Shown here: positions 35,541 to 44,069 of the stretch, piece after piece | Layout of the letters: every line of letters begins with the position of its first letter | How positions within the stretch are numbered: position 1 is the first letter of the stretch | DNA from: an uncultured Hyphomonas sp. | GTDB lineage: Bacteria > Pseudomonadota > Alphaproteobacteria > Caulobacterales > Hyphomonadaceae | Direction: 5' to 3' | Length of the DNA: 64,000 bases | Assembly (NCBI RefSeq): GCF_963678195.1 | Contig: NZ_OY782759.1 | Span: forward strand, 248,001 to 312,000 | Position numbers and translations under genes: made by a program | Notes under the pieces: generated by a model | The model's database searches: none | Told to the model about the DNA's origin: nothing | The model's input: the letters and a program-made list of their open reading frames with translations, nothing else

Positions 35541-35664
35541 CTTCGACCTCGATCCGGATCTCGCCCGGGGCGGGTTTGCCCTGTTCGGCCTTGGTTCCCA
35601 GCCACCACAGGCCTGCCAGCCCAATCACCGCCAAAACGCCAAGCAGGATCAGGAATTTGCGCAT
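35530..35664 (-). CDS. Small single-span membrane protein
   Basis: This 44-residue protein starts MRKFLILLGVLAVIGLAGLW, one membrane helix, then a short polar tail ending EIRIEVEDVV. The AGAGGTG site lies about seven bases before the ATG at 35662-35664. Its stop lies inside the start of the helical-repeat gene, indicating coupling. Role unknown. Confidence 0.7.
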   Translation of the reverse strand: MRKFLILLGVLAVIGLAGLWWLGTKAEQGKPAPGEIRIEVEDVV

Positions 35665-35773
35665 GAGATCACACCTCTGGGTTGTATTCAGACTTTTGCG
35701 GTCCACCTTCACCAATTGCGAAGGCCTCACCGTCTCTATAGGAAATGAACCGAACCGGCCATGAAAGTCCAGA

Positions 35774-36346
35774 ATGCCTTCTGACAGCGACAGCCCAGCG
35801 CAACAAAAACCGGCGGCTCTGCCTTATGAGTCGCGGACAATTGCGCTTGTCGGCCTGATGGGGGCGGGCAAGTCGACGGTCGGGCGGCGGCTGGCGGAGA
35901 AGCTGGGCCGCCCCTTCTATGACAGCGACTCGGAGATCGAGAAGGCAGCCGGCCTGTCGATCTCAGATATCTTCGCCCTGCATGGCGAAGCAGACTTCCG
36001 GCGCGGCGAGCAGCAGGTGCTAAAACGCCTTCTGGCGATGCCGCCGCATGTACTGGCGACCGGGGGCGGGGCCTACCTCAATGAAGAGACGCGGGCGCTG
36101 ATGCGCGAACACGCGATCACCGTCTGGCTGAACGCCGATCTCGAAACCCTGTGGAAGCGCGTCCAGAAGCGGGATTCGCGTCCCCTCCTGAAGCGCGGCA
36201 ATGCCAAACAGGTGCTGACTGATCTGTTGGCCGAGCGGGAACCGGTCTATTCGCAGGCCGACCTTGTTGTCCGATCCAAGGACGGTCCGCACACGAATAC
36301 GGTGAATGCCATCCTGAAGGCCCTGAAGACCTGGAAACCCCAATGA
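35774..36346 (+). CDS. aroK: Shikimate kinase
   Basis: AroK phosphorylates shikimate with ATP in the chorismate pathway. The 190-residue protein has Walker [19 protein letters not shown], the shikimate-binding [11 protein letters not shown] and FRRGEQQVL segments, [11 protein letters not shown], and the lid Arg region [10 protein letters not shown]. It carries about 20 extra residues at the N-terminus relative to the shortest forms. It overlaps aroB by four bases (ATGA), a conserved coupling. Confidence 0.95.
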   Translation: MPSDSDSPAQQKPAALPYESRTIALVGLMGAGKSTVGRRLAEKLGRPFYDSDSEIEKAAGLSISDIFALHGEADFRRGEQQVLKRLLAMPPHVLATGGGAYLNEETRALMREHAITVWLNADLETLWKRVQKRDSRPLLKRGNAKQVLTDLLAEREPVYSQADLVVRSKDGPHTNTVNAILKALKTWKPQ

Positions 36347-37473
36347 GCGTAACCGCCCCCGAACTGGAAACCGTGTCTGTCGATCTCGGCGCCCGGTCTT
36401 ACGATATCCTTGTCGGCCATGGGGCCCTGGCAGAGCTCGGCCCGCGCCTGTTGCCGATGCTGAAACAGAAGCGCGTCTTCGTGCTGACCGACAAACATGT
36501 CGAAGCGGCCCACCGGGCGCGCGTCGAAGCGGTGCTGGATTCGTCCGGTATTTCGTCCAGCTGGCTGGCGCTGACGCCAGGCGAAAAGACCAAGAGCTTC
36601 ACCAATCTCGAAGCCATTCTCGACTGGCTGCTGGAAGGCGGGGCCGACCGGTCTGACATTCTGGTTGCGCTGGGCGGCGGGGTGATCGGCGATATTGCCG
36701 GTCTCTCGGCCAGCCTGATGAAGCGCGGCATGGGGTTCGTGCAGGTGCCGACGACACTGCTGGCACAGGTCGATTCTTCCGTTGGCGGAAAGACGGCTGT
36801 GAACAGCGCGCGCGGCAAGAATCTGATCGGCGCGTTCTACCAGCCCCGGCTGGTGATCGCGGACACGGAGCTGCTCGCCACGCTGCCGGCGCGGGAGCTG
36901 CGCGCGGGCTATGCCGAAATCGTCAAATACGGCCTCATCAATGATCCGGCCTTCTTCGACTGGCTGGAGGCGAACGGGGCCCGGGTTCTGGCGCTGGAAG
37001 CCGATGCAATCACTTATGCCGTCGCCGTCAGCTGCCGGGCCAAGGCCGCCATCGTGGCCGAAGACGAAACCGAAAAGGGCGTGCGCGCGCTCCTGAACCT
37101 CGGCCACACATTCGGTCATGCGCTGGAAGCGGCGAATAATTACCGGCCGGACCTGCTGCATGGTGAAGCCGTCGCCATCGGCATGGCGCTCGCCTTCCGC
37201 TATGGCGCCGCGGCGGGCATCACACCGGCCGAAGACGCTGCGCGTGTAAAGCGCGTGCTGGAAACCTCCGGGCTGCAAGCTGCTGTTCCCGGCCGGCAGG
37301 GCGGGGCGTATACGGCGGCAGAACTCGTCCGGCTGATGCAACAGGACAAGAAGGCCAGCGGGGGGAAGGTGCCGCTGATCCTCGCCCGCGGAATCGGACA
37401 GGCCTACATTCATCCCGATGCAGACCTTGCCGCCGTGGAACAATTCCTGCGCAGTGAAACTCTAGAGGGATAA
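36343..37473 (+). CDS. aroB: 3-dehydroquinate synthase
   Basis: AroB converts DAHP to 3-dehydroquinate, using NAD and a divalent metal. The 376-residue protein has [18 protein letters not shown] (NAD-binding), [33 protein letters not shown] and [12 protein letters not shown] (metal ligands). The ATG overlaps the aroK stop. A CorC/HlyC-type CBS protein follows 19 bases downstream, a classic alphaproteobacterial aroK-aroB-CBS arrangement. Confidence 0.96.
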   Translation: MSVTAPELETVSVDLGARSYDILVGHGALAELGPRLLPMLKQKRVFVLTDKHVEAAHRARVEAVLDSSGISSSWLALTPGEKTKSFTNLEAILDWLLEGGADRSDILVALGGGVIGDIAGLSASLMKRGMGFVQVPTTLLAQVDSSVGGKTAVNSARGKNLIGAFYQPRLVIADTELLATLPARELRAGYAEIVKYGLINDPAFFDWLEANGARVLALEADAITYAVAVSCRAKAAIVAEDETEKGVRALLNLGHTFGHALEAANNYRPDLLHGEAVAIGMALAFRYGAAAGITPAEDAARVKRVLETSGLQAAVPGRQGGAYTAAELVRLMQQDKKASGGKVPLILARGIGQAYIHPDADLAAVEQFLRSETLEG

Positions 37474-37492
37474 CAGGGGCAGACGGGCTGAC

Positions 37493-38755
37493 ATGATCGC
37501 CGGTTACATCATCGCCATCTTCGTATTGCTGGCGCTTTCAGGCTTTTTCTCGGGCTCCGAGACGGCGCTGACGGCGGCCTCGCGGGCGCGCATGCATGCG
37601 CTGGAGAAGGAAGGCGACAAGCGCGCCGCTGCCGTCAACCGGCTGATCTCCAACCGGGAAGGGCTGATCGGCTCCATCCTGCTTGGCAACAATGTCGTGA
37701 ACATCCTGGCTTCGGTGCTGGCGACGTCGCTGTTCACCCACCTGTTCGGGCAGGGCGGCGTGGCCATGGCGATGGCCACCGGCGTGATGACGATCCTCGT
37801 GCTGGTCTTCGCCGAAGTGATGCCGAAGACCTATGCCATCGGCCGGCCGGACGCGATGGCGATGAGCGTTGCCGGAATCATCTCTGTTCTGGTGGCCGTG
37901 GCCTCGTGGATCGTGGTGGCGATTCAGGCGATCGTCTCGGTGACGCTGAAACTCGTTGGTCTCGGGACACCGGCCGAGGCGATCACGGCGGATGAGGAAA
38001 TCCGCGGCGCGATCGACCTGCATGCCTTCGAGGGCGGGGTGGACGATGCCGACCGCCAGCGCCTCGTCGGCGCGCTGGACCTCAAGGAACTGACGGTCGA
38101 AGACGTCATGATCCACCGCAAGAACATAAAGATGCTGAGCGCCGATCTCGATCCGCGCCAGATGGTGATGAAGGCGCTGGCGAGCCCACATACGCGCATC
38201 CCGCTCTATCGCGGCGAGAAGGAAGAGATTGTCGGCATCCTGCACGCCAAGGATCTGCTGCGCGCGATCATTCCGCTGGGCGGCAATCTCGCCAGCCTCG
38301 ACCTCGATGCGATCATGCGCAAACCCTGGTTCGTGCCGGAAACCACCCCTGTGCAGGACCAGTTGGATGCCTTCCTGAAGGAACGCAGCCACTTCGCCCT
38401 CGTCATCGACGAATATGGCGAACTGCAGGGCCTGATCACGCTGGAAGACATTTTGGAAGAGATTGTCGGCTCAATCCATGACGAGCATGACATCGCTGTG
38501 CAGGGCGTGCGCCCGCAGGAGGATGGCTCCGTGAATGTCGATGGCTGGGTGCCTATTCGCGATGTGAACCGGGCGATGAACTGGAACCTGCCGGACGATG
38601 AAGCCGTCACGGTGGCGGGCCTCGTGATCCATGAAGCGCAGACCATCCCCGAGGCGGGGCAGAGTTTCGTGTTCCATGGATACCGGTTCAATGTGCTGCG
38701 CCGCCAGCGTAACCAGGTGACCGGGCTGAATATCTCAGTAATCGAGCCCGCCTGA
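37493..38755 (+). CDS. CorC/HlyC-type membrane protein (CNNM domain, CBS pair)
   Basis: This 420-residue membrane protein has an N-terminal DUF21/CNNM domain with four hydrophobic segments (about 1-150, including ALSGFFSGSETALTAASRAR), then two CBS domains (about 195-335, with HTRIPLYRGEKEEIVGILHA and HFALVIDEYGELQGLITLED), and a C-terminal CorC_HlyC domain (about 350-415). It is predicted to move or sense divalent cations such as magnesium. The 3' end overlaps the converging hypothetical gene by about 21 bases. Confidence 0.92.
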   Translation: MIAGYIIAIFVLLALSGFFSGSETALTAASRARMHALEKEGDKRAAAVNRLISNREGLIGSILLGNNVVNILASVLATSLFTHLFGQGGVAMAMATGVMTILVLVFAEVMPKTYAIGRPDAMAMSVAGIISVLVAVASWIVVAIQAIVSVTLKLVGLGTPAEAITADEEIRGAIDLHAFEGGVDDADRQRLVGALDLKELTVEDVMIHRKNIKMLSADLDPRQMVMKALASPHTRIPLYRGEKEEIVGILHAKDLLRAIIPLGGNLASLDLDAIMRKPWFVPETTPVQDQLDAFLKERSHFALVIDEYGELQGLITLEDILEEIVGSIHDEHDIAVQGVRPQEDGSVNVDGWVPIRDVNRAMNWNLPDDEAVTVAGLVIHEAQTIPEAGQSFVFHGYRFNVLRRQRNQVTGLNISVIEPA

Positions 38756-39088
38756 GGCCGGCGTCACGGTCGACACATTCATCGCCGCCTGCTGACGCGA
38801 GGCCGGGCTGTTGCAGCCGTGGCGGATCAGCCATTTCCGTTGGTCCGGGGTCACGACATGGGCGCTGATCACATCAAGATCATCAGCCGGCACCAGAGCA
38901 TAAGCTGTTTCCCGGGAGGGAAGATCGTTTGACACCGGGATGAACAGCACCTCGTCGCTGGCCCTGCAGACCGTGTCCCGGATCTCCTGCAACTGCCATT
39001 GGTCAGAGCGCGGCCCCGTGTCTTCTGCGGAGGCTGCGCACACGCAGCCGCCTGCGGCCAGAGCCGCCATGATCATCCTGATTACCAT
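38735..39088 (-). CDS. Small secreted hypothetical protein
   Basis: This protein of about 117 residues starts with a signal peptide (MVIRMIMAALAAGGCVCAAS, cleaved near SAEDT). The mature part has three or four Cys and a VSNDLPSRETAYALVPADDL segment. No domain is recognised. The start could be a GTG one codon earlier. Its 3' end runs 21 bases into the converging CorC-like gene, which is unusual but compatible with a real short gene. Confidence 0.55.
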   Translation of the reverse strand: MVIRMIMAALAAGGCVCAASAEDTGPRSDQWQLQEIRDTVCRASDEVLFIPVSNDLPSRETAYALVPADDLDVISAHVVTPDQRKWLIRHGCNSPASRQQAAMNVSTVTPASGGLDY

Positions 39089-39160
39089 CACCCGTTCTCC
39101 TCGACGGTGTTGAGGAGAATACGTTCAGGCAGGCAATGCAGTTCCGAAGATTCTTGAGAA

Positions 39161-39439
39161 TCAGGCCTTCGGTGCGCTGGCTTTGAGGGCCAGCGCATGC
39201 AGGCCGGTGTCAAATTCCTGCTGCAGGGCCAGCATGACTGTGCGCTGGATCTGTACGCGCGACAGGCCCTCGAAGGCGGGGGAGACGATTTTCACGCTGT
39301 AATGCGTCTCGCCCTCCGGGCTGGCACCCGCATGGCCGGCATGTTTGGCGCTGTCATCGCTGATTTCCAGCTCCACGGGCTGAAAAGCTTCAGTCAAAAG
39401 GTCGTGAATCCGCGATCGTCTGTCAGTCAGTTGTGGCAT
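39161..39439 (-). CDS. bolA: BolA-family protein
   Basis: This 92-residue protein has the BolA fold: IHDLLTEAFQPVELEISDDS, HAGASPEGETHYSVKIVSPAF and the conserved LSRVQIQRTVMLAL helix. BolA proteins pair with monothiol glutaredoxins to handle iron-sulfur clusters, and some bind DNA. The ATG at 39437-39439 fits the family start. It is divergent from the J-domain gene about 30 bases away, a linkage seen in many alphaproteobacteria. Confidence 0.9.
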   Translation of the reverse strand: MPQLTDRRSRIHDLLTEAFQPVELEISDDSAKHAGHAGASPEGETHYSVKIVSPAFEGLSRVQIQRTVMLALQQEFDTGLHALALKASAPKA

Positions 39440-39470
39440 CTTTAACGCGTACTCCCTATTATCCCGGGTC

Positions 39471-40097
39471 ATGTCCGATGGCGATCCATACCCCTACCGA
39501 GTCAAGTTCACCGATATAAGGGTGAACCCACCGCCCGACGAGGTGTCGCGTGCGCGTGCCCGCAAGACGCGTGTCTGCGATCACAAGGGCTGCGACCTGG
39601 AAGGCAGCCACCCGGCGCCCAAGCGGGGCGGGAAGGGGCGTCACCATTTCTGCGCCAAGCACATCGCCGAATACAATCGCAGCTTCAATTTCTTCGAAGG
39701 CATGTCCCAGGCGGAGGCGGCCGCCTTTACCCGGGCAGAGCGATTCGGCCACAAGCGCACCTGGCGTTTCGGTACAGGCCCGATGGCGGGCAAGAAAAGT
39801 GCAGACCAGTTCGATCCGCGCCGCTGGGCCGGGCGCCGCTTCTTCGACATGGACGATGTCGCCGAGGCGACCGGCAATGCTACATCCGGCCGCCGGTCCA
39901 GCCTGCAGGTGCGCGCGCTGCGGGAACTCGACCTGGAGGCCGATGCGTCGCCGAACGACATCCGCGCACGCTATGCCGAATATGTGCGCCGCTTCCACCC
40001 GGATTCGAATCAGGGTGACCGCTCATCTGAAGACAAGCTGCAGCGGGTGCTGCGCGCCGGCAAATTCCTGAAGGCCGCCGGCCTGATGAAAGGCTAG
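39471..40097 (+). CDS. J-domain protein
   Basis: This 208-residue protein has a C-terminal J domain (about 145-205) with RALRELDLEADASPNDIRAR and the HPD motif in RRFHPDSNQGDRS. The N-terminal half has Cys/His-rich segments (RVCDHKGCDLEGSHPAPK, HHFCAKHIAEYN) that may bind metal. It should stimulate a DnaK-type Hsp70, perhaps for iron-sulfur or other clients given its divergent BolA neighbour. In many alphaproteobacteria cobS follows; here glpD follows instead, 8 bases downstream. Confidence 0.88.
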   Translation: MSDGDPYPYRVKFTDIRVNPPPDEVSRARARKTRVCDHKGCDLEGSHPAPKRGGKGRHHFCAKHIAEYNRSFNFFEGMSQAEAAAFTRAERFGHKRTWRFGTGPMAGKKSADQFDPRRWAGRRFFDMDDVAEATGNATSGRRSSLQVRALRELDLEADASPNDIRARYAEYVRRFHPDSNQGDRSSEDKLQRVLRAGKFLKAAGLMKG

Positions 40098-40105
40098 GGG
40101 ATCAG

Positions 40106-41599
40106 GTGCACGACCTGCTCGTCATCGGCGGGGGAATCAATGGCACGGGCATCGCCCGCGATGCCGCCGGGCGCGGCCTCGATGTGGTGCTTGTGGAAAA
40201 GGATGACCTGGCCCAGCACACATCCTCTGCCAGCACGAAGCTGATCCATGGCGGGCTGCGCTATCTGGAAATGTATGATTTCGCCCTTGTGCGAAAAGCG
40301 CTGATCGAGCGGGAAATCCTCCTGCGCGCCGCGCCGCACATTATCTGGCCGATGCGGTTCGTCCTGCCGCATGACAAGGACCAGCGCCCGGCCTGGCTAA
40401 TCCGGCTCGGCCTGTTCCTGTATGACCATCTCGGCGGCCGGAAAATGCTGCCGCCAACCAAGGTGCTGCGCCGGGGAAAGTCAGACAAGCTTGCTCCGCT
40501 TAGGGAGGAATTCAGGCTCGCCTTCGAATATTCCGATTGCTGGGTGGAGGATTCCCGGCTCGTCGTGCTGAACGCTGTTGACGCAAAAGAGCGCGGAGCG
40601 GAGGTGCGCACGCGCACGGCCTGCACGAAACTGGTGCGCCACAAGGATCACTGGGACGCCGAATTCACTTCCGCGCAGGGCTCAGAAACCCGCCAGTTCC
40701 GGGCTGTCGTGAATGCCGCGGGCGGCTGGGTGGACGAGATCATCGACCTTGCCGACCCGAAGGATACCGCCACCCATCTGCGTCTGGTCAAAGGCAGCCA
40801 CATCATCGTGCCGAAATGGCATGAGGGCGAGCATGCCTTTTTCTTCCAGAATGCCGATGGCCGCATCATGTTCGCCATCCCCTATGAGCGGGGCGAATAT
40901 ACATTGATCGGCACGACGGATATTCCGTACACCGCCGACAAGGATAAGGTGGAGATCAGCCAGGAAGAGATCGAATATCTCTGCGCCGGGGCCAGCGAAT
41001 ACTACAAGCGCGCCATCACGCCGGCAGATGTGGTGGCGACCTATTCCGGTGTGCGGCCCCTTTATGACGATCACGCCGCCTCGGCATCAAAGGTCACGCG
41101 GGATTACGTGTTGCACTATGACACCGAGAGCGGCGCGCCGGTCCTGTCTGTTTTCGGCGGCAAGATCACGACCTATCGGGAACTTGCCGAAGAGGCCGTC
41201 GCAGAGCTCGCGCCCCTCTTCGAGGGCCTGCCGAAATCCTGGACGAAGAAAGCCAGCCTGCCGGGCGGCGACATTCCGGCGGCGAATTTCGACGCCTATC
41301 TCTCCGGCCTCGTGCTGAGCCACCCGCATCTGCCGGTCGAGCTCGTGACACGGCTCGCCCGCGCCTATGGTACGCGGACACGGACCCTGCTCGGCGATGC
41401 GGAGAATTTGGCAGATCTCGGCCGGGAATTCGGCGGCGGCCTGACCGAGCGCGAGGTCGATTGGCTTGTCGAACAGGAATTCGCCCGCAGCGCCGACGAC
41501 ATCCTCCGCCGCCGCTCAAAGCTCTATCTGCACATGACGGGAGAGGAGCAGGCAGCCTTCACGGACTGGTTCCAATCCCGCCAGCCTGCCACCGCCTGA
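40106..41599 (+). CDS. glpD: Glycerol-3-phosphate dehydrogenase (FAD-dependent)
   Basis: GlpD oxidises glycerol-3-phosphate to dihydroxyacetone phosphate at the inner membrane and passes electrons to quinone. The 497-residue protein has the N-terminal FAD motif LLVIGGGINGTGIARDAAGR, then SSASTKLIHGGLRYLEMYDF, TLIGTTDIPYTADKDKVEIS, FGGKITTYRELAEEAV and a C-terminal DAO_C domain. It uses a GTG start at 40106. No glpK or glpF is beside it. A hairpin shared with the tRNA gene follows. Confidence 0.94.
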   Translation: MHDLLVIGGGINGTGIARDAAGRGLDVVLVEKDDLAQHTSSASTKLIHGGLRYLEMYDFALVRKALIEREILLRAAPHIIWPMRFVLPHDKDQRPAWLIRLGLFLYDHLGGRKMLPPTKVLRRGKSDKLAPLREEFRLAFEYSDCWVEDSRLVVLNAVDAKERGAEVRTRTACTKLVRHKDHWDAEFTSAQGSETRQFRAVVNAAGGWVDEIIDLADPKDTATHLRLVKGSHIIVPKWHEGEHAFFFQNADGRIMFAIPYERGEYTLIGTTDIPYTADKDKVEISQEEIEYLCAGASEYYKRAITPADVVATYSGVRPLYDDHAASASKVTRDYVLHYDTESGAPVLSVFGGKITTYRELAEEAVAELAPLFEGLPKSWTKKASLPGGDIPAANFDAYLSGLVLSHPHLPVELVTRLARAYGTRTRTLLGDAENLADLGREFGGGLTEREVDWLVEQEFARSADDILRRRSKLYLHMTGEEQAAFTDWFQSRQPATA

Positions 41600-41611
41600 A
41601 TTTCGGACAAC

Positions 41612-41636
41612 AAAAAACCCTGCCGAAGCAGGGTTT
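41612..41636 (-). terminator. Intrinsic terminator of tRNA-Leu
   Basis: The hairpin AAACCCTGC-TTCG-GCAGGGTTT (read on the minus strand) is followed by a T-run. It begins directly at the tRNA CCA end and also lies about 13 bases past the glpD stop, so it may act in both directions, more strongly for the tRNA. Confidence 0.88.
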
Positions 41637-41720
41637 GGTGCCCAGAAGAGGACTCGAACCTCCACGCCTTGCGGCACACGGACCTGAACCGTGCGCGTCT
41701 ACCAATTCCGCCATCTGGGC
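41636..41720 (-). tRNA. tRNA-Leu (anticodon CAG)
   Basis: The minus strand folds as an 85-nt class II tRNA. The acceptor GCCCAGA pairs with the 3' TCTGGGC, CCA is encoded in the genome, and the anticodon arm CACGG-TTCAGGT-CCGTG gives CAG. The long variable arm (GTGCCGCAAGGCGT region) and GGTTCGAGTCC T-arm are typical. It reads CUG, the main Leu codon in GC-rich genomes. It faces against glpD with its terminator in the gap. Confidence 0.96.
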
Positions 41721-41929
41721 CGATGGGTTGTCCGCTCCGGGGAGCGGCGAAGGCGCGTCATAGAGCCAAGGGCGCGGCACTGTCAATCCGCCAGATGCGT
41801 GAAGCGGCATCTGCCGGCATTATGTGCAGGCCTCCATGCGCTGCTGCGCCCCACACAGCGGCCATAGACACGCCCCCCGGCGTGTGGTGAAAGGCGATAA
41901 ATCAACCGTTCAGGCAGGGTTTGACCACA

Positions 41930-42919
41930 ATGACCAAGGGCTTGGTGACCATTTTCGGCGGATCGGGCTTTATCGGGCGCTATGCGGCCCGTGAGCTGGT
42001 GAAAAAAGGCTGGCGTGTGCGTGTGGCCTGCCGGCGGGTGAATCTGGCGGGCGAAGTGCGCCTCGCAGGGGCGCCGGGCTGGGTCGACATCGCGCAGGCC
42101 AATATCCGCGACCGCGCCTCGATTGAGCGTGCGCTGGAGGGCGCCGATGCCGTGGTGAACCTGGTTGGCGTCCTGGTCGAGAAGGGCAAGCAGACCTTCG
42201 AATCAACACAGGCCGAAGGCGCGGCCCTTCTGGCGGAAGTGGCGGCAGAGAAGGGGATCACCCGCTTCGTGCAGGTCTCGGCCATCGGGGCAGATGCCGA
42301 ATCCAGATCGGACTATGCCAAGACCAAGGCCGAGGCCGAAGCGGCCGTGCGCGGCGCGGTGCCGACGGCGACCATTCTGCGCCCGTCCGTGGTGTTCGGG
42401 CCGGAAGACGAGTTCTTCAACAAGTTCGCCCAGATGGCGCGTGTCGCGCCGCTGATGCCGGCCATTGGCGGCGGCAAGACGAAGATGCAGCCGGTCTATG
42501 CGGGCGATGTCGCCGAGGCAATTGCTGTGGCCGTCACCGACGAAACGGCCGAAGGCAAGACGTATGAGCTGGGCGGGCCGCGCGTCTATACGATGAACGA
42601 GATCTACGATTTCATCTGCGCCACCATTGACCGTCCGCGCTTCAAGATCACGCTGCCCTTCTTTGCGGCAAAGCCGCTGGGCTATCTGTGCGGTGCTGTG
42701 TGGCGCTATATCCCGCCCTTCTCCTGGGGCTTTCTGGGCCAGCCGCCGGTCACCGGCGACCAGGTGGAGATGCTCAAGACCGACAATGTTGTGGCAGACG
42801 ATGCCCTGACGCTGGCCGACCTTGGCGTGACCACGCTGGAATCCGCCGAGGCCATCGTGCCGACCTATCTCTGGCGCTTCCGCGATTATGGTGAGTTCCA
42901 CAAGGCGTCCGAAGCCTGA
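41930..42919 (+). CDS. NDUFA9-like SDR (complex I-associated-type NAD(P)-binding protein)
   Basis: This 329-residue extended-type SDR resembles the NDUFA9 subunit associated with mitochondrial complex I and its alphaproteobacterial relatives. The N-terminal nucleotide motif is TIFGGSGFIGRYAARELVKK, followed by ADAVVNLVGVLVEKGKQTF, VQVSAIGADAESRSDYAKTK and TILRPSVVFGPEDEFFNKFA. The C-terminal half has YELGGPRVYTMNEIYDFI. The reaction is unknown; NADPH binding is expected. An in-frame TTG nine bases earlier could also start it. A strong terminator follows. Confidence 0.88.
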   Translation: MTKGLVTIFGGSGFIGRYAARELVKKGWRVRVACRRVNLAGEVRLAGAPGWVDIAQANIRDRASIERALEGADAVVNLVGVLVEKGKQTFESTQAEGAALLAEVAAEKGITRFVQVSAIGADAESRSDYAKTKAEAEAAVRGAVPTATILRPSVVFGPEDEFFNKFAQMARVAPLMPAIGGGKTKMQPVYAGDVAEAIAVAVTDETAEGKTYELGGPRVYTMNEIYDFICATIDRPRFKITLPFFAAKPLGYLCGAVWRYIPPFSWGFLGQPPVTGDQVEMLKTDNVVADDALTLADLGVTTLESAEAIVPTYLWRFRDYGEFHKASEA

Positions 42920-42933
42920 GGCGCTTTTCCCGC

Positions 42934-42973
42934 AAAAAAAAGCCGGTAGCCCGCCCGGGTTGCCGGCTTTTTT
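42934..42973 (+). terminator. Intrinsic terminator between SDR and uppP genes
   Basis: A run of A, then AGCCGG with its complement CCGGCT flanking a CCCGCCCGGG-containing loop, then a T-run. The A-rich left flank makes it bidirectional for the converging SDR and uppP transcripts. Confidence 0.9.
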
Positions 42974-42983
42974 GTATTCGAGC

Positions 42984-43838
42984 CTAGAACAGGCCGACCA
43001 GGGGTGATCCGAGGATGAGCAGGGCGCCCAGCAGAAAGCGATAAAGCACGAACGGCAGGAAACTCATCCGCCGGAGCAGGGCCATCAGGCCCCAGATCGA
43101 GGCAAGGCCGGTGACGAAGGCGATGCCAGCGACCACGAGGCCATCCTGCAGGGTGAGAACACCGGTGCCGTCAGGGTCTGCGGTGAACAGGCCATAGGCG
43201 CCATAGAGACCTGCGGCGGCCAGGATCGGCGCGCCGATCAGCATGGAGATGCGGGCGGCCTCGGTCCGTTCATAGCCAAGGGCACGGGCGGCGGTCATGG
43301 TGATGCCGGACCGGCTGGTGCCGGGGATGATCGCTGCAATGGCCTGCGTCGCCCCGATCAGCGCCGCATGGGCGAGGGTCATGTCCTCTTCCTTGCGGGT
43401 GCGCGGGCCGGCGACATCTGCCCACCAGAGCAGGGCGCCGAAGAAGATGGTCGCCCCGGCCACGGTGTAGACGCTGCGCATCATGTCCTGCAGGTGCTGC
43501 GGCAGGACGGCCTCGTAGAGCAGGGCGGCAATCAGGGCGATGGGCGTGGCCACGATCACGCAGGCGGCGAGGCGCCCGCCTTGCGACAGCGGCTTCTTCG
43601 AGACAGGGGCCGCCAGCAGCTCAAACCCGCCCAGAATGGCAAGGCCCACATCCTTGCGGAAATAGATCAGCATCGCCGCCAGCGTGCCCAGATTGGAGAC
43701 GGCATTGATCAGCAGCTCATCGCGCCCGGTGACGCCGAACGTGTCGGAGGCGAGAAGCACATGCGCAGAGGAAGAGATGGGCAGCCATTCCGTGATCCCT
43801 TGCAGGGTCGCGATGATGGCAAGCTGTAGCAGTGACAA
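42984..43838 (-). CDS. uppP: Undecaprenyl-diphosphatase UppP (BacA)
   Basis: UppP recycles undecaprenyl diphosphate to the monophosphate carrier for peptidoglycan and O-antigen at the inner membrane. The 284-residue integral membrane protein has QGITEWLPISSSAHVLLAS (E/QxxxE motif region with Glu17 and the SSSAH) and PGTSRSGITMTAARALG (second catalytic motif). Several hydrophobic helices fill the rest. The start appears to be a TTG preceded by AAAGG, with no better ATG upstream. Confidence 0.94.
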   Translation of the reverse strand: MSLLQLAIIATLQGITEWLPISSSAHVLLASDTFGVTGRDELLINAVSNLGTLAAMLIYFRKDVGLAILGGFELLAAPVSKKPLSQGGRLAACVIVATPIALIAALLYEAVLPQHLQDMMRSVYTVAGATIFFGALLWWADVAGPRTRKEEDMTLAHAALIGATQAIAAIIPGTSRSGITMTAARALGYERTEAARISMLIGAPILAAAGLYGAYGLFTADPDGTGVLTLQDGLVVAGIAFVTGLASIWGLMALLRRMSFLPFVLYRFLLGALLILGSPLVGLF

Positions 43839-43979
43839 CGGGCTGGCCTTTCAGAGCTTTCCCCGCAGGTCTAATTTGGTTTGAGCCGGGAGGCACGCGC
43901 TTTTCTCAATATTGTTATGATATATATCGGCTATTTTCCAACGGCAGGAAGGGTCCGCTGGGAGGTGATATTTGCCATC

Positions 43980-43998
43980 AAATATCATAATGATATTT
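43980..43998. promoter_or_regulatory. Perfect palindrome upstream of gltD
   Basis: AAATATCAT-A-ATGATATTT is a perfect 9-bp inverted repeat around one base, 72 bases before the gltD start. Half-sites TGATATTT (43966-43973) and TGATAT (about 43918) occur nearby in the same AT-rich stretch. It looks like an operator for a dimeric regulator of glutamate synthase, but the regulator is unknown. Confidence 0.6.
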
Positions 43999-44069
43999 AG
44001 TATTGCAGATTCACCTTGCCCGTCGGCTACGCGGGTTCTATGCCCTGATCAGAGTTTCGGGAGGCCCGT

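Noticed and set aside
41636-41720. tRNA-Leu as an island attachment site
   Set aside because: No integrase is adjacent and no repeat of the tRNA 3' end was noticed nearby; the flanking genes are housekeeping.
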